From CAYUIS01 sp964444825 (lineage in GTDB: Bacteria; Chloroflexota; Anaerolineae; B4-G1), in contig CAYUIS010000066.1 of NCBI GenBank assembly GCA_964444825.1, positions 1 through 25,978 of the forward strand: DNA of 25,978 bases. Direction: 5' to 3'. This document shows positions 7,706-15,218 of the stretch, in pieces. Position 1 is the stretch's first letter; every line of letters starts with the position of its first letter. Below the pieces are notes generated by a model. It was not told the DNA's origin. It saw nothing but the letters and a program-made list of their open reading frames with translations, and did not search any database. The position numbers were made by a program, and so were the translations under genes.

Positions 7706-8179
7706 CTAGCTGCCCTCCCGCACGCGCAGCGCCATATACGCCGTGTCAAAGAAACCGTCCCCGAACCTAAAGGCGTCCCTCTCCAGCCCAAACTGCTCGA
7801 ATCCACACGACTCGTAGAGCAGAACGGCGGCGCTGTTCTTGCTGTTCACCGTCAGGTTGACCTGCCTGACGCCAATCTCCCCGGCGCGGGAGATGAGCGC
7901 CTCCAGCAGCGCGCGGCCGACGCCCTGCCTCCGGTGTTCTGGCAGGACGTACATACCGAACAGGAATGCCTTGTGCTCGCTCTTAACCCGCTGTTCCCGG
8001 CGCAGGGTGGCCATACCCACGAGTTGTCCATCACTGGCAAACGCACCAAACACGTGGTTGCGCGCATCCGCCATCCGCTCTTTTACCACTTCCAGCGGCC
8101 GGTCGATCTCCTCGGCATAACTCGACCCGAAGGCTGCCGGGCTTTCCTGCAGCGCAAAGAGCCGCTCAACAGGAACCCA
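7706..8179 (-). pseudogene. 5'-truncated GNAT acetyltransferase fused behind the M1 peptidase stop
   Basis: The frame is open from just after the TAA of the M1 gene and reads as GNAT from its first codons (ERLFALQESPAAFGSSY), through the acetyl-CoA loop RRQGVGRALL to the C-terminal YESCGFEQFGLERDAF. The usual first 20-25 residues of the family (strand 1, helix 1) are missing. No ATG, GTG or TTG occurs before the GTG at 8089, which would give 127 residues lacking still more of the fold. The fragment is in the same frame as the M1 gene, with only the shared TAA at 8180-8182 between them. This looks like a deletion junction. Some product could arise by reinitiation at the GTG, but I treat it as a pseudogene. 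Confidence 0.7.
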
Positions 8180-9577
8180 TTATGGCTCCAACCCCACCTC
8201 TGGTATGGCGGGGACCCTGTCCGCATACAACCAGGCATCAAAGAACTCGCCCAGGTCCTGACCGCTTTCCTCTTCCGCAACCCCGATAAAGTCAGCGGAA
8301 CTGGCATTCCCATAACGAAACCGTTCTGTGTAGGTCTGGAGTATCTGAAAGAACACCTCGTCGCCAACCCGCAATCGCAGGGCGTGGAACGTCAATGCTC
8401 CCCGGTCATAGACGGTCTTGCTGAACAGGTTGTCTGGTGAAGGGTTGCCGGGCGGATTCGCAGACCAGGCCTGCGCTTCATAGGCGCGACGCGCCTTCAC
8501 ATCTAGAGCCTCGACGCCTTCCTTGTGCTCCTTCCATAACCACTCGGCATACCTCGCTATGCCTTCCTTGAGCCACATATCTTGCCAGTTTTCCAGGCTT
8601 ACACTGTTGCCGAACCACTGGTGAGCCAGCTCGTGCGCTATCAGGGACTCGCACAGCGCGTCTTCAAACTCAGCGTGCTGCGAAAGCGTCTGGGTCTCCA
8701 TGGCGACAAACTCATAGCCCGGCATATCGACGATGACTGTGCCATAAGCCGCAAAGGGATAGGGGCCAAAACGCTCGCCGAAGAAAGCCAGCATCTCTGC
8801 CGTCTGATCGATTCCCGCTCTTGAGGCCTCGGGGAAATCGGGTGGAAAGTAGTTGCGGATGAGCACGCCGTCCGGTCCCTCTTCAACCTCTATCACGTAT
8901 TCCGCGATGTTCAGGGCGACCAGGTAGCTCGCCATCGGTTCCGCCGCCTCCCAGACGTAGGTGACCGTCTCACCCCTACGAAGCTCCTGTTGGAGGAGGC
9001 CATTGGCGGCCACTACATATGGTTTGGGGACCGTGATCCAAAGGCTGTAGGTCGCTTTGTCAAGCGGGTGGTCGTTGACCGGATACCAGGTCGCCGCCCC
9101 GGAAAGCTCGCTGGACACGTAGACCTCGTCGTGCCTGTTTTGAAACCACCCCGAACGGAACCACGCCCCGACCGTCAGGGCCGGTTCCGGCGAGCCGTGA
9201 TAGACAACAGAGACGGTAAAGACATCCCCGTCACGTATGGGTTCGTATGGCGTGATCGTCAGCTCACGTTCATCCCGGTGATGGTCGCCTTTCCGCCCGT
9301 TGACCGTGACCCGCTCGATGGTCAGCCCAGAGAAATCCAGATTAAAAGCCCCCAAGGGTTGCGTGGCCTGAGCCTCTATTGTACAGACGCCGGAGAGGGT
9401 GTTGCTCGGTGGATCTATGGACAATTCGAGCGTATAGTGGACGGCATCATAACCGCCGTTCCCCAGTTGGGGGTAATACGAGTCTCCTATGCCGTCGGCC
9501 CCCGCTGGGATTGAGGCCCGACGGCAACCGACCAGCCATATCACCGACAGCACCATCATGAGGGTTTTTCTGGTCAT
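8180..9577 (-). CDS. M1-family zinc metallopeptidase, lipoprotein
   Basis: A 465-residue secreted, lipid-anchored aminopeptidase-like enzyme. The N-terminus is a lipoprotein signal with lipobox LVGC (C18). Zinc ligands are H315 and H319 in HELAHQWFGN and E338 in WLKEG, with the usual 18-residue spacing. The exopeptidase motif is AMETQT (about 292-297), as in compact bacterial M1 enzymes, and the catalytic Tyr is probably Y390 in VYDRGAL. The short length means the C-terminal ARM-like domain of large aminopeptidases is absent, normal for this subgroup. A strong SD (GGAGGGG) precedes the ATG. It should trim peptides outside the membrane. Its stop abuts the in-frame GNAT fragment. Confidence 0.95.
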   Translation of the reverse strand: MTRKTLMMVLSVIWLVGCRRASIPAGADGIGDSYYPQLGNGGYDAVHYTLELSIDPPSNTLSGVCTIEAQATQPLGAFNLDFSGLTIERVTVNGRKGDHHRDERELTITPYEPIRDGDVFTVSVVYHGSPEPALTVGAWFRSGWFQNRHDEVYVSSELSGAATWYPVNDHPLDKATYSLWITVPKPYVVAANGLLQQELRRGETVTYVWEAAEPMASYLVALNIAEYVIEVEEGPDGVLIRNYFPPDFPEASRAGIDQTAEMLAFFGERFGPYPFAAYGTVIVDMPGYEFVAMETQTLSQHAEFEDALCESLIAHELAHQWFGNSVSLENWQDMWLKEGIARYAEWLWKEHKEGVEALDVKARRAYEAQAWSANPPGNPSPDNLFSKTVYDRGALTFHALRLRVGDEVFFQILQTYTERFRYGNASSADFIGVAEEESGQDLGEFFDAWLYADRVPAIPEVGLEP

Positions 9578-9610
9578 TTCCCCTCCTCTCCTACATATCC
9601 AGGGAGCAGT

Positions 9611-10177
9611 TCAGAACGTACGCCTTACCCTAGCCCATCGCCACACTGCCACCACCACACCCACCAGCAACAGGACGAAACTGCCGTTCACAAAGACCCA
9701 CTTTACCATAGTGAAAACGGCTGCCAATATGTCCACCACGGGAGTCTCACCTGGATACCGTATCATCACCAGCGAGGTCGACACGTTCTCCAGGTAGTCA
9801 AACAGCGCCCCCAACACCGGCGCCAGGTTCGCACGCTGCCACGGGCTATCCGGCCCAAAAGCCCTGCGGTTCACCCAACTGATCCCTGCGCAGAGGAATG
9901 CCGTGTAGACCAGGGGCCAGATCAGATCGAACGTAAACCGCGCCCTGACGTAGGCGTTCCGTCCGTCCTTCCCGTATGCCTCGGCCATTCGATAGAGCTC
10001 GTCCGTCGTGTAATAAAACGACATATCCGGCGAGCCGGCATCCCCCGTATCCGTCTCCGCCCTGGCGGCCTGCCCGGGCAGCACCAGGGCAGTGAACAGC
10101 AGAAAGATGATCAGGGCGGACAAAGCCACCCAGCCATTTGAAACACGATGTATCCAATCAGAGAGTCTTTTCCACAT
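9611..10177 (-). CDS. Conserved membrane protein, function unknown
   Basis: A 188-residue protein with about four hydrophobic segments (roughly 17-36, 85-102, 118-142 and 155-181). Between the first two is a polar stretch with YYTTDELYRMAEAYG, probably extracytoplasmic, and the second segment has conserved-looking FDLIWPLVYTAFL. I recognise no catalytic motif. A good SD (GGAGGAG) precedes the ATG at 10177. It lies 33 nt upstream of the M1 gene and 37 nt downstream of the YhhN gene, so the three are probably co-transcribed. Confidence 0.75.
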   Translation of the reverse strand: MWKRLSDWIHRVSNGWVALSALIIFLLFTALVLPGQAARAETDTGDAGSPDMSFYYTTDELYRMAEAYGKDGRNAYVRARFTFDLIWPLVYTAFLCAGISWVNRRAFGPDSPWQRANLAPVLGALFDYLENVSTSLVMIRYPGETPVVDILAAVFTMVKWVFVNGSFVLLLVGVVVAVWRWARVRRTF

Positions 10178-10214
10178 AGGCTATCTCCTCCGCCGGCCGA
10201 TGCCGGTCGCTCGA

Positions 10215-10880
10215 TCACACAAAGTAACTGGCCGCCAGCGCGAGGAGCAATTGGCCGCCATAGTATAGGGACAGGCTGGCCCGGTGATACTTCCAGGGCC
10301 TCCAGAACCGGTTCGCCGCCAGGATCACGTCCGAGAAGTAGAACGACAATGCCCCGGCGACGACCATCAATGCCTGCCCGTCGCTGAATACGGGGCTCAC
10401 CAGTGCCGAGAGCGCCCGGCTCACCATCGCAGAGATGATCAGGATGTATGCGATGACGGGACCCTTCATCGACCCCAGTTTGGGCGCCATCAGTCGATAG
10501 AAACCCACGCCCACGGCCACCAGGACCACGGTCGAGAGGATATCCCAGGCCGAGAAGCATCCCAAGGACAGAAACACGGCCGTGTAGATGATGTGAGCCA
10601 CCAGGAACAAGCCCAGGCCAATGGTAAAGGCCTTCCGGTCTTCCTGGAACATCAAGGCGACGTCACCGCCCAGCGAGAACAACAACCCCAGTGACAAGCC
10701 GATCGAGTAGGTCAGGTTCCGTGTTGGTTCCAGAAACGACAGCAAGGCCACCCCGATCACCAAGAGCGTGGAGATCGGCTTAATGACATAGATCTGCCGG
10801 CGCAGCCCAAGGAACGCGGCCCGGATCAGGAAAAAGACGGCGACGGCTATGACGGGGATCAGGGTTAGCTGTGTTTTCAT
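10215..10880 (-). CDS. YhhN/TMEM86-family membrane protein (lysoplasmalogenase-like)
   Basis: A 221-residue protein with about eight helices and the family signatures in order: KPISTLLVIG near the N-terminus, LLFSLGGDVALMF, FTIGLGLFLVAHIIYTAVF, AGALSFYFSDVILAANRF and a terminal YYGGQLLLALA. Family members such as TMEM86B hydrolyse the vinyl-ether bond of lysoplasmalogen; activity of bacterial YhhN proteins is mostly inferred from that. The ATG at 10880 has an SD GGAGG. It is the first gene of a probable three-gene unit (YhhN, unknown membrane protein, M1 peptidase), with a 27-bp repeat in its leader. Confidence 0.88.
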   Translation of the reverse strand: MKTQLTLIPVIAVAVFFLIRAAFLGLRRQIYVIKPISTLLVIGVALLSFLEPTRNLTYSIGLSLGLLFSLGGDVALMFQEDRKAFTIGLGLFLVAHIIYTAVFLSLGCFSAWDILSTVVLVAVGVGFYRLMAPKLGSMKGPVIAYILIISAMVSRALSALVSPVFSDGQALMVVAGALSFYFSDVILAANRFWRPWKYHRASLSLYYGGQLLLALAASYFV

Positions 10881-10909
10881 CGGGTATCCTCCGGTGTTAA
10901 TGATGGATC

Positions 10910-10937
10910 GTCATTCTGAGCGAAGCGAAGAATCTCA
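10910..10937. repeat. 27-bp dispersed repeat, copy 2
   Basis: Positions 10910-10936 are the perfect reverse complement of 3728-3754. The core reads CATTCTGAGCGAAGCGAAGA. It lies in the leader between the promoter candidate and the start of the YhhN gene. Confidence 0.85.
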
Positions 10938-10990
10938 GGGGGTACTCAGAATTACAGGATATCAGAATTGACTCGACCAGGCAATGGGTC

Positions 10991-10999
10991 TATTGTACC
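10991..10999 (-). promoter_or_regulatory. Extended -10 promoter candidate for the YhhN-M1 unit
   Basis: On the minus strand TGGTACAATA occurs here, the same extended -10 sequence (TGG-TACAAT-A) as in the lon promoter. No recognisable -35 box lies 17 nt upstream. The start of transcription would be about 100 nt before the YhhN ATG. Confidence 0.4.
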
Positions 11000-11027
11000 A
11001 CGTTTTGCGGGGGGGATGCACCTAGCG

Positions 11028-11672
11028 CTACCACACATACGGCATCAATCTATACCGGACCTCTCGCGCGTACTTGGCATACCCCGCCAGTTCCTGCCGC
11101 AACGTCCTATCCTCCAGGTCGGTGCGCACGAGCATCCCCATAATGCCCAACGCGCCTCCACAAAACGCCAACGCCGAGCCACTTATCAGAGGAAAGGCCA
11201 CGTAGAACAACACGCTGCCCAGGTATCCAGGATGTCGCACGTAACGGTAGGGGCCTGTTCTTGCCACCCGATGCCGCCGCTCGTGCTGAATCCTCACCGC
11301 CCTCTCAAAGTGCGGATTGTGCACCATTGCCCATTGATTCAGCACACTGCTCATAATATAGAGCACAATGCCGGGAACGGCGAACCACAGCGATAGCTCG
11401 CCAACGTGCAGATGCCCCAGGTCCCACGCTGCCAGGCCATACATCAAGAACGTGGCCCCCGCCAAGACCCACAGGATCACCTTGTCCCACTCTTTCACGT
11501 CGGCGTGGCTGGCCTTGCGCGCTTCGTCCAGGTCCACGTAGGCTGGATATCTGGGTACGATGACCAACAGGCTGACGACCTGATACAGGATCGCTACCCC
11601 GATGTATATCCAGAATCCCACGATATCGACTCTGCCTGCGAGCGTGAACAGGAGCAGGCCCAGCGACGCCAA
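11028..11672 (-). CDS. Isoprenylcysteine carboxyl methyltransferase-like membrane protein (1)
   Basis: A membrane protein of the ICMT/PEMT methyltransferase fold. The signature block is at the C-terminus: GPYRYVRHPGYLGSVLFYVAF, then RTDLEDRTLRQEL, GYAKYAREVRYRLMPYVW, which form the SAM pocket. About five helices. The coordinates use a TTG (11672), which cuts into the first hydrophobic segment. The frame stays open and protein-like upstream to a stop at 11772-11774, reading TEHSKRLNKLFILEKGA before this point. A strong AAGGAGG (11744-11750) lies 8 nt before an ACG codon (11733-11735) where an ATG would be expected, and no ATG, GTG or TTG exists between. The true start may be non-canonical, or the start was lost. 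Substrate unknown; bacterial homologues are not known to act on prenylated proteins. Confidence 0.85.
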   Translation of the reverse strand: MASLGLLLFTLAGRVDIVGFWIYIGVAILYQVVSLLVIVPRYPAYVDLDEARKASHADVKEWDKVILWVLAGATFLMYGLAAWDLGHLHVGELSLWFAVPGIVLYIMSSVLNQWAMVHNPHFERAVRIQHERRHRVARTGPYRYVRHPGYLGSVLFYVAFPLISGSALAFCGGALGIMGMLVRTDLEDRTLRQELAGYAKYAREVRYRLMPYVW

Positions 11673-11773
11673 AGCCCCAGCGCCTTTTGCACCTTTTTCC
11701 AGGATGAACTTGTTGAGCCTTTTGCTATGCTCCGTAGAAATCGCCTCCTTAGCAGGTCGTTCGGCGGCTGCTT

Positions 11774-11841
11774 AGAAACCAGGTTTTTTGTGTAGGCGAA
11801 GCGACAAAACCTGGTTTCTCTGATAGTGTCAGGTGGCTAGA
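11774..11841. repeat. Palindromic intergenic element, copy A
   Basis: Perfect 14-bp arms AGAAACCAGGTTTT (11774-11787) and AAAACCTGGTTTCT (11806-11819) enclose an 18-nt loop with GGCGAAGCGAC. The right flank (about 22 nt, GTGTCAGGTGGCTAGA) matches copy C, so the element is longer than the palindrome. It lies between the two ICMT-like genes, 27 nt after the stop of the second. Confidence 0.9.
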
Positions 11842-11868
11842 CACACACTCACTGCTAGGGATTGTTGC

Positions 11869-12477
11869 TCACCAGATGTAGGGAACCAGCCTGTTCGTCT
11901 TTCTGCTGTATTCCCCGTATTCCTCGCCGAACCAGGCCCGGAGCGCCCGTTCTTCAACCTGTATCCTGTAGGCCAGCACAGGGACTCCAACTACAAAGGC
12001 GATCCCCAGCCCGACCATGCTTCCAAAGCACAAAGGGAAGCCGATCAACAGACAGAGCGTGCCCAGGTAGGCCGGATGCCGTATGATACCATAGATCCCG
12101 GCGGTTACGAGCTTGTGAGCGTTGGTCGTCTGTACGACCGGGCTGAACTCCTTGCCGAGGGTGAGCCTTGCCACAACCCGCGCGATCAGGCCCAAAACGA
12201 CAAAAGGTACGCCGGCAAACTGAACGCCAGAGAGTGCAGGATCGATCGTGCTCCACCTGAGCAGCACAGCGTCAAGGAACGAGAGGATAACGCTGCCGTA
12301 CCACGACAGATACAGCATCAAGAACGAGCCTCTGTCCCTTGATGAGCCTTTGCCTTGTTGGAGCTGGACAGCGGATAACCATCTCTCGGCCAGCGCCCAG
12401 CCCACCAGTCCCACAAGCCCGATCAGGACGGGCGTCCTTGACGCGGGCGGAACAGACGAGAGCAACGTGATAGTCAT
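11869..12477 (-). CDS. Isoprenylcysteine carboxyl methyltransferase-like membrane protein (2)
   Basis: A 202-residue protein of the same fold as its neighbour but a distant paralogue. The SAM-binding block reads GIYGIIRHPAYLGTLCLLIGFPL, then EERALRAWFGEEYGEYSRKTNRLVPYIW at the C-terminus. The N-terminal half has helices at about 17-33, 52-75 and 85-105. The ATG at 12477 has an AGGCGG-like SD. It lies 25 nt downstream of the VanZ-like gene and is separated from the first ICMT-like gene by palindromic copy A. A small membrane methyltransferase acting on lipid or isoprenoid substrates is the family-level expectation. Confidence 0.88.
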   Translation of the reverse strand: MTITLLSSVPPASRTPVLIGLVGLVGWALAERWLSAVQLQQGKGSSRDRGSFLMLYLSWYGSVILSFLDAVLLRWSTIDPALSGVQFAGVPFVVLGLIARVVARLTLGKEFSPVVQTTNAHKLVTAGIYGIIRHPAYLGTLCLLIGFPLCFGSMVGLGIAFVVGVPVLAYRIQVEERALRAWFGEEYGEYSRKTNRLVPYIW

Positions 12478-12502
12478 TGGCCGCCTTCCATATCAACTCA
12501 AA

Positions 12503-12928
12503 TCAAGCCTCTTCAGATAGCGGGTCTTTTACCACTCGCCAGATTGCCAGAAGCATCGCCAGGGAAAAAAGCCCGGCAATAAACGTGCTGACCACGTCCT
12601 TCCAATCCAGGACCCCCCTGGGAAGCACCGGCTGCAGCAGCTCATAGACCGCCACGCCGAGCGTGACGAACGCGACGAGCCGAATCCCCTGTCTCCTGGT
12701 CGCGTGGCTGATGCCAAGATCGAAAAAGATGATAGCAACCGTCCCGAGCAGGTTCCCGACCACGTCCGCAAACCCGAAATCGTCTATCCCGTTCCGATAG
12801 ATATATGGCCGGTAGATCTCGCGGCCCATCTCCGTGAGGAGGAAAAAGAACGCGAACAAAACAAAATAGACCCCCCGGATGGGTCCAGGCTTCAGGAATC
12901 GATCCTTGCTGAAGAAAAGGTCGTCCAT
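12503..12928 (-). CDS. Small VanZ-like membrane protein
   Basis: A 141-residue protein with about four helices. DFGFADVVGNLLGTVAIIFF, then YELLQPVLPRGVLDWKDVV (E96, Q99, D108) resembles the core of VanZ-like and related proteins, where an acidic E-x2-Q helix and a DxxD-like loop recur. The match is from memory and not strong. The ATG at 12928 is only 9 nt after the stop of the glycine-zipper gene and has a poor SD, so it is probably translated by coupling. Confidence 0.65.
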   Translation of the reverse strand: MDDLFFSKDRFLKPGPIRGVYFVLFAFFFLLTEMGREIYRPYIYRNGIDDFGFADVVGNLLGTVAIIFFDLGISHATRRQGIRLVAFVTLGVAVYELLQPVLPRGVLDWKDVVSTFIAGLFSLAMLLAIWRVVKDPLSEEA

Positions 12929-12937
12929 CTCGCGAGG

Positions 12938-13144
12938 CTATTCTCCGTCGTCCGCCTCTTTTTGTCGCCGCTCCAGCGCCGCCCCGATGGCGACGCCAAA
13001 GCACATCCCAATGGGGATGCCAAGCGGGATGTTATCGAGCGCCACGCCAAGGGCAGCGCCGATCGCCGCGCCGATACCGACCCCGACGCCGATCATGCTG
13101 CCCGGTCGTTGTTTGCCCTTCTTGTCGTTTGGTTCTGAACTCAT
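12938..13144 (-). CDS. Glycine-zipper membrane miniprotein
   Basis: A 68-residue protein: a polar, Lys-rich head (1-15), a hydrophobic Gly/Ala stretch (17-55) with repeated G-x3-G spacing (IGVGVGIGAAIGAALGVAL and IGMCFGVAIGAAL), and a charged tail. Glycine zippers of this sort pack helices or oligomerise in the membrane. The ATG at 13144 is chosen because GGAGAAAG precedes it; the longer open frame upstream is antisense to the CPBP gene. It lies just downstream of palindromic copy B and heads the pair with the VanZ-like gene. Confidence 0.75.
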   Translation of the reverse strand: MSSEPNDKKGKQRPGSMIGVGVGIGAAIGAALGVALDNIPLGIPIGMCFGVAIGAALERRQKEADDGE

Positions 13145-13161
13145 CTTTCTCCTTCGTTGAA

Positions 13162-13211
13162 CAGAGAAACCAGGTTTTGTCGCTTCGCTTGCACGAAAAA
13201 CCTGGTTTCTC
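13162..13211. repeat. Palindromic intergenic element, copy B
   Basis: Perfect 15-bp arms (13164-13178 and 13197-13211) with an 18-nt loop, inverted relative to copies A and C. The end of the right arm overlaps the TGA of the CPBP gene, so the hairpin begins in the stop codon. The extra flank shared by A and C is absent here. Confidence 0.9.
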
Positions 13212-14067
13212 ACAAAGCCATCAGGTAGAACAGGAACACATCCGATCCGGCGTGGTACAACGCCGAGCCCCACAGGTTGTCCGTCTTGTGCATCAGATAC
13301 GCAAACAAAAGCGCCATCGGAAAGATTATGACCTGGAACAGGATCGCCTCGACCGGGTTCATATAGGATGCGGCGGCGTGTATCACCGTGAACACGATCG
13401 ACGTCACGATGATCGAGCCAACCTCGCCGATCAGTGCGGCAAACCGGCGCAGGAACAAGCCTCTGAACAACAGCTCCTCCATGAACCCATTCGCCAGGGA
13501 GAAGACGAGCGCCCACGGCAACTGGGCCACCAGTTCCTCTCCAGCGCCTCCAAGAGCTGCCCCTGTAGCGATGCCCGTCGCGGTGTTGATGACAAGGAGT
13601 GAGAGGCCGATGAACAGGCTCAGTCCAAGCCGTCCCTTCTTTATGTACAACGAGCCCAGGTCGTTGCCCCACAGCTTGCTGAGTAGCAAGATCACCGCCA
13701 CAACCAGCACCACCTCATACACCTTTATCAATGCGAGGTGGAGAGCGGTGTCCATAGGCACATTGATCGCGCGAAAGAGAGGCTCCCGCATCTCCACGGT
13801 TAGGCTCGTGATAAAGTACGTGACCGTGGCAACAAAGAACGCGTAAGCGATGTGGCTATAGTGTTCCGCCGACTCGTTTCGGCGCAGGATCAAGGCCGCA
13901 CCCAAAAAGAGCGCCGCGAGGATCGCCCGGTAAGCCTGGCTGTTGTTGGTCGGGAATATGGAATAATAGTTCGTGCCGAACACAAAGACGAGCAACCCGC
14001 AAAAAAGCAGCACCACAGAGATCAGAAGTCTCCGTGGCCAGGGAAGGGCCATATTATGAGCGTTCAT
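13210..14067 (-). CDS. CPBP-family intramembrane protease (CAAX-type)
   Basis: A 285-residue polytopic protein of the CPBP (Abi/Rce1) glutamic or metallo-protease family. Motif 1 is EELLFRG (E197, E198, R202), motif 2 is the FTVIHA histidine (H230) and motif 3 ends with the ALYHAGSD histidine (H272); all three are intact. About eight helices. Bacterial members cleave membrane peptides, process bacteriocins or act as scaffolds. The ATG at 14067 is used (GGAGG 10 nt upstream); a GTG at 14091 gives eight more residues. The stop codon is embedded in palindromic copy B. Its closeness to two ICMT-like genes recalls the eukaryotic CAAX protease/methyltransferase pair, but that link is only suggestive. 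Confidence 0.92.
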   Translation of the reverse strand: MNAHNMALPWPRRLLISVVLLFCGLLVFVFGTNYYSIFPTNNSQAYRAILAALFLGAALILRRNESAEHYSHIAYAFFVATVTYFITSLTVEMREPLFRAINVPMDTALHLALIKVYEVVLVVAVILLLSKLWGNDLGSLYIKKGRLGLSLFIGLSLLVINTATGIATGAALGGAGEELVAQLPWALVFSLANGFMEELLFRGLFLRRFAALIGEVGSIIVTSIVFTVIHAAASYMNPVEAILFQVIIFPMALLFAYLMHKTDNLWGSALYHAGSDVFLFYLMAL

Positions 14068-14102
14068 ATCCTTCTTGCCTCCAGTTCGCACGCCTGTCTC
14101 AT

Positions 14103-15167
14103 CTACAGATCATCCGGAAGTCGAATCCCAAACTCGCATACGTCATCACCCTTCAGGACTGAGCTCAAGACCTCGATCGTGACCGGCTCCCCGATCGCCG
14201 TCTCCCACTGCTGCCGGAACCATCCTGCGCCGCAATAGCAGAACGTGAGCGGCACCCCCTCCTCCAAGTGCTCCCGCACCAGGGGGCAATAGCAGTAGGC
14301 TTGCCTTCTCTCCAGCTCGCTCTCCGCCTTCTCATACCCCTCGGGATCGCGCGGTTTCTTTGCCGAATAGATGACGCTTCCCTCACGGCGCGGTGGCGCA
14401 CCCCAACCTGGGTCCTCGTCCATAAAGGCGATCACTGCGTCAACCGCCTCCAGCACGTCCCCCGTCCGGGCCTTTGTGTCCTCATAGACCGCTCTCAGCT
14501 TCTCAAGCTGACTTGCCGGAAAGACGTGTGCGCACTTGGACAGGATTTCGTACCGCTCCTGTTCATCGGCCAAACCCTCCAGCCTCTCCATCGCCCCCTT
14601 GACCCATCGAAACCGTTCCGCGACCGTCGACTCGATAGTCAGCGCTTCGTCACCCTGCATCACGTGTCGCGCCGCCTCCTCTCCAAGGACCCGGTCCACA
14701 TTTGTGGTCAGCAACTCGTCCCATCGGTGGATCACGAACTGTATCTCGATCTCACCCCCGCCTTCCGCGTCCCGATCCAGGTAGATCTCGCGGCAGAACT
14801 CGTCCGAGATGAGCCCGTGTTCCGCAGCATAACCGTAGAGCTCCTTGTAGCTCTCTCCCAGATCATCAACCGGTCCCTTGTGGATGAGAGACAGCACCTG
14901 CATCCCCGGAAGCACGCTTGTCTTGACCCCGTCCGCTTCGACGGCCCGGGTCACCGGAAAGCCCACCTCGGCGTCAAAGCCCTCTTTGACACTGGTGACG
15001 AACTGAAAGATGCAGAAGGCTGGGCCTGCAACAAGCTCCTCGGGAACCTGCCGCTCTACGTCCTCTAGTGCTGCATACAACTCGTCTCGGTTCTTTAGGT
15101 TGAGACGGGCAGTAGCGGCCAGGGTATCGTCAACTCTCTTGTGTCTGATATCTTTCCCTTGTATCAT
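14103..15167 (-). CDS. GyrI-like effector-binding domain with Cys-rich C-terminal domain
   Basis: A 354-residue soluble protein. Residues about 45-150 look like a GyrI-like/SOUL small-molecule-binding domain (VGFPVTRAV, LPGMQVLSLIHKGP, YKELYGYAAEHGL, REIYL). The C-terminal half is helical, then has a Cys-rich segment: AYCYCPLVRE (C292, C294), FCYCGAGWFRQQWE (C310, C312) and DDVCEF (C344), plus C212 further up. This layout fits DUF6144-type proteins as I remember them, and the Cys pairs could hold a metal. I chose the ATG at 15167 because GGTGGAG precedes it; ATG 15176 and TTG 15200 are alternatives. No DNA-binding domain is visible, so a sensing or small-molecule-binding role is inferred. Confidence 0.8.
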   Translation of the reverse strand: MIQGKDIRHKRVDDTLAATARLNLKNRDELYAALEDVERQVPEELVAGPAFCIFQFVTSVKEGFDAEVGFPVTRAVEADGVKTSVLPGMQVLSLIHKGPVDDLGESYKELYGYAAEHGLISDEFCREIYLDRDAEGGGEIEIQFVIHRWDELLTTNVDRVLGEEAARHVMQGDEALTIESTVAERFRWVKGAMERLEGLADEQERYEILSKCAHVFPASQLEKLRAVYEDTKARTGDVLEAVDAVIAFMDEDPGWGAPPRREGSVIYSAKKPRDPEGYEKAESELERRQAYCYCPLVREHLEEGVPLTFCYCGAGWFRQQWETAIGEPVTIEVLSSVLKGDDVCEFGIRLPDDL

Positions 15168-15218
15168 CTCCACCATCCTGTACAGCCATCTGAGCGCCAA
15201 TCCAACGCATGCTACGGC

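Noticed and set aside
13145..13672. N-terminal extension of the glycine-zipper protein
   Set aside because: Antisense to the CPBP gene; the ATG at 13144 has its own SD.
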